This document shows, in pieces, positions 1 through 5,512 of a stretch of DNA of 5,752 bases. The stretch lies in contig JAFAMS010000129.1 of NCBI GenBank assembly GCA_019233165.1, forward strand, positions 1 through 5,752, written 5' to 3'. This DNA is from Vulcanimicrobiota bacterium. Its GTDB lineage: Bacteria > Vulcanimicrobiota > Vulcanimicrobiia > Vulcanimicrobiales > Vulcanimicrobiaceae. The translations under genes were made by a program, and so were the position numbers. Numbering within the stretch: the first letter of the stretch is position 1; each line of letters begins with the position of its first letter. A model generated the notes under the pieces. It did no database searches, had not been told where the DNA came from, and worked only from the letters and a program-made list of their open reading frames with translations.

Positions 1-2
1 AC

Positions 3-986
3 CCCACGCTGGAAAGCGATCTGTTGACGTATCGTCGTCAATACCGCCTCCCCGATTGCACGGTCGCCTCCGGCTGCTTGCAGATCTACAACGAATACGT
101 GCAGCCCGAAACGACCAACCCGTCGAGCTATCCCGACGACGACCCGACGCTCGGCGCCGACCAAACCGAGGAGATCTTGGACGCGGAAATGGTCTCGGTG
201 ACGTGCCCGACGTGCGCGCTGCGCGTCGTCGAGGTCGATCGATACTACGAAAACGCTAACCATCACGATTTTTTCGCAGCTACGACGACCGCGGCCGCGA
301 CGTTGAGACCGGCCGCAATCAACATGTCGTTCAGCTGGGACGAAGATCAGTCGATGGAGAGCGAAGGCGAGGTGTACTTCTCGGCGCTCCACGGAGCGAC
401 GCTGACGGTTTCTTCGGGCGACGCGGGCTATGTGGTCGTGAACGGGCAGCCGGTCGCAGGCTACCCCGCGGCTTCGGTGCACGCTCTCGCGGTCGGCGGT
501 GTCTTCGTCGCGAAAGACCAGAATTCGGGAGCATACAGCGGCTTATGGGGTTGGTCCGGGGCGGGGGCGGGTTGCAGCGCGTATCTTGCGCGTCCGGCGT
601 GGCAACCCAACTTCGGCGTCTGTAACGGAATGCGCGCATACGCCGACGTCGCTGCGGTCGCGCGAAATGTCCTGATGTACACCTCGTATTGTCCACCGAG
701 CGGAAACGCCACGTGCGGATGGACCACGGTCCAAGGGACGAGCATCAGTTCGCCGCTCATCGCCGGGATGGTCGGCGCGGCGGCCGGCATCAACCGTCAC
801 TTCGGCAGACCCGCCAAACAATTTCCGGGGGCAGTCTACGCGAACGCGGCGCTGTTCAACGACATCACGCAATGGAGCAATCCCACGACGGTGCCGTGCC
901 CGTGGCCGAACATTTGCAATCCGGCAGTCGGCTGGGACGGTCCGACCGGACTCGGGCTTCCGAAGGGCCTTAGGGCGTTCGAATAG
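3..986 (+). CDS. Sedolisin-type S53 serine-carboxyl peptidase, 5'-truncated by the window edge
   Basis: This is the C-terminal catalytic part of a secreted, usually acid-active endopeptidase of family S53. The frame is open from base 3, so the TTG at 24 is not the real start. Numbering residues from that TTG, the family's catalytic pair is seen as Glu49 and Asp53 in TEEILDAE, the oxyanion Asp as D133 in SSGDAG, and the nucleophile as Ser240 in GTSISSP. Near the C-terminus, NDIT and the GWDGPTGLG segment match the Ca-site region and terminal motif of the family. About 327 residues are present; the signal peptide and the inhibitory prodomain, known for the family, must lie upstream. Ten cysteines fall in five close pairs (C12/C18, C61/C64, then GC..VC, YC..TC and CPWPNIC), which suggests disulfides and export. 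It ends with TAG, 31 bases before the next gene. The family call is firm; the substrate is unknown. Confidence 0.93.
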   Translation, partial: PTLESDLLTYRRQYRLPDCTVASGCLQIYNEYVQPETTNPSSYPDDDPTLGADQTEEILDAEMVSVTCPTCALRVVEVDRYYENANHHDFFAATTTAAATLRPAAINMSFSWDEDQSMESEGEVYFSALHGATLTVSSGDAGYVVVNGQPVAGYPAASVHALAVGGVFVAKDQNSGAYSGLWGWSGAGAGCSAYLARPAWQPNFGVCNGMRAYADVAAVARNVLMYTSYCPPSGNATCGWTTVQGTSISSPLIAGMVGAAAGINRHFGRPAKQFPGAVYANAALFNDITQWSNPTTVPCPWPNICNPAVGWDGPTGLGLPKGLRAFE

Positions 987-1017
987 GGCGCCCCAAGCTC
1001 GCCCCGAAGCGTTTTCA

Positions 1018-1785
1018 ATGCGGCTAGCCCCTTCCAGCACGGCGTTCCACCGCGCGCTGACCGCCGGTGGACTCACCCAGCTCGAGCTCCTCGATCTCTG
1101 CGCCGGGACGCTCGGCGCCGACGGCATCGTCCTCGACGTGCTGCACTTCCCGCGTCGCGATCTCGAGTATTTGGCACAGCTCAAGAAGTTCGCGGCCGAT
1201 TTAGGTCTCTCGCTCGTCGCGGTTCGTGACGACGAGCTCGCGCGCGAGACCGCGAGTCCCGCGCTCGAGATCGCCGCGGCCCTTGGGGCGCCGTACGTTC
1301 TCACGCGGATGCCGCAAAGCGGCGTCGATCCCGTCACCGTCTATAACGAAGCGCTGCGCGTACTGAGCTGGGCCGTCGCGGATGCGAAGCGCCGCAACGT
1401 GACGATCGCCGTGCGCAACGTCCGCGGCTCGCTCGCCGACGACGCCTTCGAGTTGAGCCGCGTCCGCAAGGAAGCCGACAGCGCGTGGCTGCGTTTCGCG
1501 CTCGATGCAGCCGCGCTCGAGAACGGAACGGGGGTCGATGAGAAAGTCCGCAAACGCGTCGTCCTCGCCTATCGCGATCTGCGCGACGTGCCCCCCGACG
1601 GACGCGATCCGCATGCGACGGAGATCGTCGCCGCGCTCCACGATTTTCCCGGCTTTCTTTGTCTCGACTACGCCGGCTCGGAGCGCGAGCAGACGGCGAT
1701 GGCTCGGCTCGTGCGCGGATGGCGAAAGGCGCTTGCCGAAGCAGAGCTCCAAGAAAGAGTCGCCGAACCGCATGTGCCGTCTTGA
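1018..1785 (+). CDS. TIM-barrel protein of the sugar-phosphate isomerase/epimerase (AP endonuclease 2-like) superfamily
   Basis: A 255-residue soluble protein with no signal peptide, close to the usual length of this superfamily. Its alternating strands and helices (GIVLDVLHF at 35-43, LSLVAVRDD at 64-72, APYVLTRMP at 91-99, VTIAVRNV at 128-135, LRFALDAA at 158-165, FLCLDYAG at 213-220) fit a (beta/alpha)8 barrel. Family enzymes normally bind a divalent metal through Glu, Asp/His, His and Glu. Here the position of the first Glu appears to be Arg133, the Asp163 strand lacks its usual His, and the His-containing strand reads AYRDLRD, so only D163 and perhaps D217 remain. It may be non-catalytic or act on an unusual substrate. 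The ATG has a weak GAAG Shine-Dalgarno at 1006-1009, eight bases upstream. The gene sits between the peptidase and the leader RNA; its role in the locus is unknown. The fold call is moderately firm, the reaction is not assigned. Confidence 0.72.
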   Translation: MRLAPSSTAFHRALTAGGLTQLELLDLCAGTLGADGIVLDVLHFPRRDLEYLAQLKKFAADLGLSLVAVRDDELARETASPALEIAAALGAPYVLTRMPQSGVDPVTVYNEALRVLSWAVADAKRRNVTIAVRNVRGSLADDAFELSRVRKEADSAWLRFALDAAALENGTGVDEKVRKRVVLAYRDLRDVPPDGRDPHATEIVAALHDFPGFLCLDYAGSEREQTAMARLVRGWRKALAEAELQERVAEPHVPS

Positions 1786-1796
1786 TGCCGGAATTG

Positions 1797-1985
1797 AGGA
1801 CCTGCTCTCGCAGGTGGGTGCGGCCCGGGCGCTAGGGTGGCGCCGTGGAATGCACGGTGCCTCGCCTATCGTATCCGGAGCGTTAGCTCCCTAGGGTTTC
1901 AACGTTGGCCCAGCATCTGGCACCTGCGCGCGCACACGCAGAACGAGCGACGCGCTCATTATCCCACCGGAGTCAAGGTCTTGAC
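1797..1985 (+). ncRNA. Candidate structured leader RNA (riboswitch-like or small RNA), unassigned family
   Basis: The 212 bases between 1786 and 1997 contain no convincing gene but many nested complementary segments. Pairing seen by eye: closing stem 1797-1803 with 1976-1982; an interrupted helix in which 1809-1816 pairs with 1921-1928, 1817-1821 with 1913-1917 and 1822-1825 with 1907-1910, all 17 bases of the 5' strand being paired; a 9-bp hairpin 1839-1847/1853-1861 with a GAATG loop; hairpin 1877-1881/1886-1890 with a GTTA loop; hairpin 1945-1949/1953-1957. TAGGG at 1833-1837 can also pair with CCCTA at 1889-1893. Three G-U pairs (1818:1916, 1842:1858, 1798:1981) would be A-C mismatches on the other strand, which favours + strand RNA. 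A competing hairpin, 1800-1805/1810-1815, excludes both the closing stem and the long helix, as in a two-state switch. It ends 13 bases before the epimerase ATG. I see no hallmark of SRP RNA, RNase P, tmRNA or a common riboswitch. No fold energy was computed. Confidence 0.5.
1972..1985 (+). promoter_or_regulatory. Perfect 6-bp inverted repeat just upstream of the epimerase start
   Basis: GTCAAG at 1972-1977 and CTTGAC at 1980-1985 are exact inverse complements separated by GT, ending 12 bases before the ATG at 1998. It could be a protein operator. As RNA it would be a 5-bp stem with a GGTC loop. It shares bases 1976-1982 with the 3' arm of the leader's closing stem, so the two pairings exclude each other. 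A GGAG at 1969-1972 abuts it; folding the hairpin would bring this Shine-Dalgarno-like sequence nearer to a start codon that otherwise lacks one. The repeat is seen directly; its function is inference. Confidence 0.4.
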
Positions 1986-1997
1986 AGCAGCGTCCCC

Positions 1998-3002
1998 ATG
2001 AATCTCAGTTTCGAGGTCCTCGACCTTCCGCTCAGGCATCGCTTCGCCATCTCGCGCGGTTCCAAGACGGTCGCGAGCACGATCGTCTTCCATCTGCGTT
2101 GGAACGGGATCGAGGCACTCGGCGAGTCGGCGCCTTCGCCACGCTACGGCGAAAGCTACGATACGATCGCAGCGCACTTCGGAGCTCGCCCGCTCGAAGC
2201 GGCGTCGCCGTATTTCATGGAAGAGCTTCTCGCGGGACGGCCGCCGGCCGCGCGCTGCGGGCTCGATCTCGCGCTGCACGACGCGGTCGGCAAAGATCTC
2301 GGCCGTCCGCTCTGGCAGCTCCTCGGGCTCGATCCGCAGCGAACCCCCGCGACCTCGTTCACGATCGGCATCGCGCCGCTCGACGAGACGCTCGCCAAAG
2401 TGCGCGAAGCGGGCGCGCATCCGATCCTGAAGATCAAGCTCGGCCGCGGCTCCGAGGTCGAGACGATCGAAGCGATTCGCTCGATCTACTCGGGGACGCT
2501 TCGCATCGATCCCAACGAGAGCTGGACGCCCGAGCACAGCGTCACGACCTTGCGCGAGGTGGAACGGTTCGAGATCGAGTTCTGCGAGCAGCCGATCCCC
2601 GCGGGAACGCCGGAACGGCTGCGCTTCGTCCGCGAGCGCTCGCCGATTCCGATCGTTGCCGACGAAGACGCCAAAGAAGCCCGAGACCTCCCGGCGTTAA
2701 CCGGCTGCGTCGATGGGGTCAACGTCAAGCTGGTCAAATGCGGCGGGATCCGCGGCGCGCTCGCGATGATTCACACGGCGCGAGCGCTGAACATGAACGT
2801 GATGCTCGGCTGCATGGTCGAGAGCGCGATTCTCACGACGGCCGCGGCACAGCTCTCCCCGCTTGCCGATTGGGCGGACTTGGACGGTCCGCTTCTGACG
2901 GCGTCGGATCCGTTCGCCGGAATCGCCTACGACCGCGGCAAGCTCGTTCTCCCCGACGTTCCCGGACTCGGCGTCGCATCGGCTGGGGTGGTGGCGCGCT
3001 GA
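1998..3002 (+). CDS. Dipeptide epimerase (enolase superfamily, L-Ala-D/L-Glu epimerase type)
   Basis: A 334-residue cytoplasmic enzyme that inverts the alpha-carbon of the second residue of a dipeptide; the best-known members convert L-Ala-D-Glu from murein to L-Ala-L-Glu. The enolase-superfamily set is complete: acid/base Lys147 in KIK (145-147), metal ligands Asp171 (IDPNESW), Glu197 (FCEQP) and Asp222 (VADED), and second acid/base Lys244 (NVKLVKCGG). The motifs MLGCMVES and DLDGP (D294, D296) are typical of dipeptide epimerases, where the DxD binds the substrate amino group. The ATG at 1998 is chosen because homologues start at the LSFEVLDLPLRH strand; the frame is open back to a TTG at 1905, but that stretch reads like the leader RNA. 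No good Shine-Dalgarno is seen next to the ATG. Its TGA overlaps the next gene. Peptide specificity beyond Ala-Glu cannot be read from the sequence. Confidence 0.93.
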   Translation: MNLSFEVLDLPLRHRFAISRGSKTVASTIVFHLRWNGIEALGESAPSPRYGESYDTIAAHFGARPLEAASPYFMEELLAGRPPAARCGLDLALHDAVGKDLGRPLWQLLGLDPQRTPATSFTIGIAPLDETLAKVREAGAHPILKIKLGRGSEVETIEAIRSIYSGTLRIDPNESWTPEHSVTTLREVERFEIEFCEQPIPAGTPERLRFVRERSPIPIVADEDAKEARDLPALTGCVDGVNVKLVKCGGIRGALAMIHTARALNMNVMLGCMVESAILTTAAAQLSPLADWADLDGPLLTASDPFAGIAYDRGKLVLPDVPGLGVASAGVVAR

Positions 3003-4129
3003 GCGAACCGCGTCGCGCGCTCGTCGCGCTCCTGGCCGCGCTCCTCGTCTTGGCCGGATGCGTCGGTCCGGTCGACATTCACGGCGGCGTAGGCGGCCGC
3101 CATCCATGGACGTTGCCCGGGCACCTTCGTCTCGGCGAGCCGGACGAACCGGATGCACTGCTCGAGTTCTACGCGCACACCGCGGCCGCCGACGAAGTGA
3201 ACAACCTTTTGTTCGCGCCGGTCTTCCGGTACGACGAAAAAGGGAACCTGTTTCCCGAGCTCGCGACCGAGGTGCCGACGTACGCGAACGGGGGGATCGC
3301 GCGCGACGACAAGACGATCGTCCTGCACTTTCGGCGCGGACCGGTATGGGCGGACGGCGCCCCGCTCACCGCGCACGATCTCGCGTTCACCTACAGGCTC
3401 GTGATGAACGACGCGACGAACGTCAAGCAGCGCGCCGGCTGGGACGACATCAGCGCGATCGACGTTCCGAACGATTACACGGCGGTCGTTCATCTCAAAG
3501 AGCCGAACGCCGACGTCATCGGACTGTGCTTCGGCGGCGCCGCGTATCCGCCGCTCCCCGAGCATCTGCTCGCCGCGGTCTCACCGCAAAACCTCCAACG
3601 GAGCCCGTACGCGGCGAACCCGGTCGGGAGCGGACCGTTCCTCTTGCAAAAGTGGAATCACGGCGCCTCGCTCGAGTTCGTTCCGAATCCGCTCTACTGG
3701 CGCGGGAAGCCGAAGCTGGCGCGACTGACGTGGCGTGTGATCCCGAACGGCGATACGCTCTTCAACGCGCTCATGACGCGCGAGATCGACGTCTACGACG
3801 CCGTCGCCGTCAACCAGATCCCGCGGCTCGCCGACATCGTGGGGATCACCGTCACCAAGCGGCTCATCGCCAACGAAAAGCATCTCACGATCAACACCGC
3901 ACGGCCGCACTTGCACGACGTTCGCGTTCGTCTCGCGATCGCGCAAGCCGTCGACTGGGATCGGATCAACGACCAGATCTACCACGGCTACAATCTCCGG
4001 GCGCGCAGCGATATCCCGCCGACGTCATGGGCCGCCCCGGTAATCCCGTTTTACCCGCACGACGTCGCCGGGGCGAAACGTCTGCTCGACGCGGCGGGGT
4101 GGCGGCTTGGCCCCGGCGGCTACCGGTAA
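2999..4129 (+). CDS. Oligopeptide ABC transporter substrate-binding lipoprotein (SBP family 5), N-terminal part before a frameshift
   Basis: First 376 residues of a periplasmic or membrane-anchored peptide-binding protein of the DppA/OppA class. With translation from CTG at 2999 the protein opens with a textbook lipoprotein signal: basic PRR, an Ala/Leu/Val core and lipobox LAGC, with lipidated Cys21. No ATG, GTG or TTG lies just upstream of this signal in frame, and the only TTG in the signal (3050) would delete it. CTG overlaps the epimerase stop in a CTGA junction, the usual geometry of translational coupling. Family motifs are HFRRGPVWADGAPLTAHDL (about 110-128) and NPVGSGPF (207-214), followed by FVPNPLYWRG. 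The frame stops at TAA 4127 in mid-domain, while the rest continues in another frame to 4631; joined, they give about 543 residues, the usual family size. No permease or ATPase gene is present in the window. Peptide specificity is inferred from the epimerase next door. Confidence 0.82.
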   Translation: MSEPRRALVALLAALLVLAGCVGPVDIHGGVGGRHPWTLPGHLRLGEPDEPDALLEFYAHTAAADEVNNLLFAPVFRYDEKGNLFPELATEVPTYANGGIARDDKTIVLHFRRGPVWADGAPLTAHDLAFTYRLVMNDATNVKQRAGWDDISAIDVPNDYTAVVHLKEPNADVIGLCFGGAAYPPLPEHLLAAVSPQNLQRSPYAANPVGSGPFLLQKWNHGASLEFVPNPLYWRGKPKLARLTWRVIPNGDTLFNALMTREIDVYDAVAVNQIPRLADIVGITVTKRLIANEKHLTINTARPHLHDVRVRLAIAQAVDWDRINDQIYHGYNLRARSDIPPTSWAAPVIPFYPHDVAGAKRLLDAAGWRLGPGGYR

Positions 4130-4631
4130 GGACGGCGAGAAGCTGACGATCGAGATCGCGAGCGGGACCAACAATCAACCGAACGAGCAAGCGGAAGTGC
4201 AGATCCAGAGCCGGCTGCGAGCGATCGGGATCGCGGTCTCGATCCGGAACTATCCGGTGAACCTGCTCTTCGCGCGCAACGGCCCGCTCTACACCGGGAA
4301 ATACGACACCGAGTGGTCGACCGACACGTTCGGCCCGGACCCGGACAACGAGGCGCTCTGGAGCGGAAAGTTCATCCCGCCCAAGGGTGCCAACACGTCC
4401 TGGATCGACGACCCGACGATCAACGAGACGAGCTCGGCCCAAGTGCGGACCTTCGACCGCGCCAAGCGGAAAGCGCTCGTTCAAAAGGAAGAAGCGCGAA
4501 TCCACGAACTCGTTCCGGCTATCTTCCTCTATTGGGAGAACGCCTACGCCGCATACAACGACGATTTGAAGAACTACAAGCCAGCACAGTACATCGCCAG
4601 CTCCTGGAACGCTTGGGAATGGGAGATTTAG
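4107..4631 (+). CDS. Oligopeptide ABC transporter substrate-binding lipoprotein, C-terminal part after the frameshift
   Basis: These codons encode the C-terminal lobe of the same SBP family 5 protein; about 167 residues, from KDGEKL at 4128 onward, belong to it. Visible family features are the LTIEIASGTNNQPNEQAEVQIQ strand-helix, IGIAVSIRNYP, the WSTDTFGPDPDNEALWSGKF segment typical of the ligand-binding cleft, and a final helix and strand (ALVQKEEARIHELVPAIFLYW) ending in NAWEWEI. The frame is open from a TTG at 4107, but that TTG has no ribosome binding site, and the protein would lack a signal peptide and a whole lobe, so it is not a gene of its own. G/C-ending codons continue as before and there are no internal stops, so the fragment still looks under selection. 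Its TAG is 17 bases before the C39-like peptidase start, consistent with one transcript. Confidence 0.8.
   Translation: MAPAATGKDGEKLTIEIASGTNNQPNEQAEVQIQSRLRAIGIAVSIRNYPVNLLFARNGPLYTGKYDTEWSTDTFGPDPDNEALWSGKFIPPKGANTSWIDDPTINETSSAQVRTFDRAKRKALVQKEEARIHELVPAIFLYWENAYAAYNDDLKNYKPAQYIASSWNAWEWEI
4110..4129 (+). other. Frameshift site inside the peptide-binding lipoprotein gene
   Basis: Up to about 4126 the family sequence (AAGWRLGPGGYR) is read in one frame; directly after it, KDGEKLTIEIASG continues in the frame starting at 4128, so T4127 is skipped. The join resembles the usual pattern of this family, in which a DGxR-like turn is followed by KDG and a hydrophobic strand. One extra base or two lost bases near 4124-4128 would explain it; miscounting of the CCCC run at 4111-4114 is an alternative. 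The rest of the gene shows no other damage, so a sequencing or assembly error, or a very recent mutation, is most likely. Confidence 0.8.
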
Positions 4632-4648
4632 CGGGGCGGGCGGCCTAG

Positions 4649-5512
4649 ATGCCGCTCGTCTTCGACGCGAAACCGAGGGCGCGCGTAACGTTACGCTGCC
4701 GTCCGGCCGAACGCGGCGTCCTCTCCTGGAACACGACCGCGCCGGATGGCTCGCTCGCATTTCGGATCCGCTATGCGGACGAGTCGTGGAGCGACCTGCT
4801 CCCGTACGTCCGCTGGTCGAACGCGCTGCGCATCTCGCTCGGCGGGAGCGACGAGCGCGCGCGGATCGAGGTCGACGAGCTGCTCACGAGCGAGCCGTTC
4901 ACCGCGCTCGAGGTCCATTCGAACGCGACGCTCGAAGGGCTGGCCCTCGCGACGCCGCCGAAGCGCGACGCCGACGGCGAGGTTCTGGCACCGATCGAGC
5001 TCAACGTCCCCAAACTCTCGCAATACGTCGGCGATCCCGGACGCGGCTGGTGCAGCCCGGCCTCGCTCGCGATGCTCCTCCAAGCACAAGGGATCCATAC
5101 CACCGTCGGTGAGGCGGCGCGCGCGACGTTCGACGATGCGTACCACGGGACCGGGAATTGGGCGTTCAACGTCGCGTACGCGAGCCGGTTCGGGTTGCGC
5201 GCGTTCGTCGCGTACCTGAAAGATCTCGCGCACGCGCGACGTTTTCTCGCCGCCGGCGTCCCGCTCGCGCTCTCTTTTTCGTGGAAAGAGGGCGAGCTCG
5301 ACGACGCGCCGCTCCCCGAGTCGGACGGCCACGTCGCGGTCTTGCGCGGCTTCGACGCGCACGGCGATCCGGTACTGAACGATCCGGCGCAGCCATTGAT
5401 CCGCGTCGTCTACAAACGTGCCGCGTTCGAGCGCTTGTGGCTCGAGCACGGCGGCGTCGCTTACGTGATCGCTCCGCCGGAGATTCCCACGGTTCAGCTC
5501 GCCAACCGGTGA
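4649..5512 (+). CDS. C39-like (papain-fold) cysteine peptidase with an N-terminal beta-rich domain
   Basis: A 287-residue protein. The C-terminal half (about 115-280) is a peptidase C39-like domain: catalytic Cys135 in GWCSPAS, His228 in [10 protein letters not shown] and Asp245 in NDPAQP, in the order and spacing of this fold. Cleavage of peptide or isopeptide bonds is expected; the target is unknown. The N-terminal 100 residues are rich in short strands ([31 protein letters not shown]) and look like a beta-sandwich; I do not recognise its family, and a ligand- or wall-binding role would be a guess. There is no signal peptide or membrane segment, so it may be cytoplasmic, processing imported peptides, or exported by another route. 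The ATG at 4649 follows a G-rich stretch (4633-4640) and lies 17 bases after the lipoprotein stop. Its TGA overlaps the trmL start. No bacteriocin-type C39 transporter parts are attached, so it is not a leader-peptide exporter. Confidence 0.85.
   Translation: MPLVFDAKPRARVTLRCRPAERGVLSWNTTAPDGSLAFRIRYADESWSDLLPYVRWSNALRISLGGSDERARIEVDELLTSEPFTALEVHSNATLEGLALATPPKRDADGEVLAPIELNVPKLSQYVGDPGRGWCSPASLAMLLQAQGIHTTVGEAARATFDDAYHGTGNWAFNVAYASRFGLRAFVAYLKDLAHARRFLAAGVPLALSFSWKEGELDDAPLPESDGHVAVLRGFDAHGDPVLNDPAQPLIRVVYKRAAFERLWLEHGGVAYVIAPPEIPTVQLANR

Noticed and set aside
24..26. TTG as the start of the S53 peptidase
   Set aside because: The frame and family sequence (SDLLTYR) continue upstream to the window edge, and the catalytic domain alone would lack its prodomain and signal.
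543..1337. Long open frame on the minus strand (264 codons), and similar long frames elsewhere
   Set aside because: They are Arg/Ala-rich shadows of G+C-rich coding sequence on the + strand, with no motifs.
1800..1815. Hairpin after the TIM-barrel gene as a Rho-independent terminator
   Set aside because: It is only 6 bp long and is followed by GGGTGCGG rather than a T tract.
1797..1985. 6S RNA, SRP RNA, RNase P RNA or tmRNA
   Set aside because: The conserved cores are absent (for example the GGAAG...AGCAGCC SRP loop or the GAGGAAAGTCCGGGC RNase P core), and the branched layout does not fit the 6S rod.
1981..1986. Perfect TTGACA -35 hexamer
   Set aside because: The expected -10 position (about 2004-2009) has no TATAAT-like sequence and lies inside the epimerase coding region; the hexamer is part of the inverted repeat.
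1905..1997. Longer N-terminus for the epimerase from TTG 1905
   Set aside because: The extra 31 residues resemble no epimerase sequence, and the bases form part of the structured leader.
4107..4109. TTG as an independent start for a second small gene
   Set aside because: The product would be only the C-terminal lobe of the binding protein without a signal, and no ribosome binding site is visible.
4110..4129. Confident claim of programmed frameshifting
   Set aside because: No internal Shine-Dalgarno or downstream structure like that of known +1 sites is evident; error or mutation is simpler.
3058..4146. 362-codon open frame on the + strand overlapping the lipoprotein gene
   Set aside because: It is Arg-rich and motif-free, whereas the alternative frame shows the SBP family motifs.
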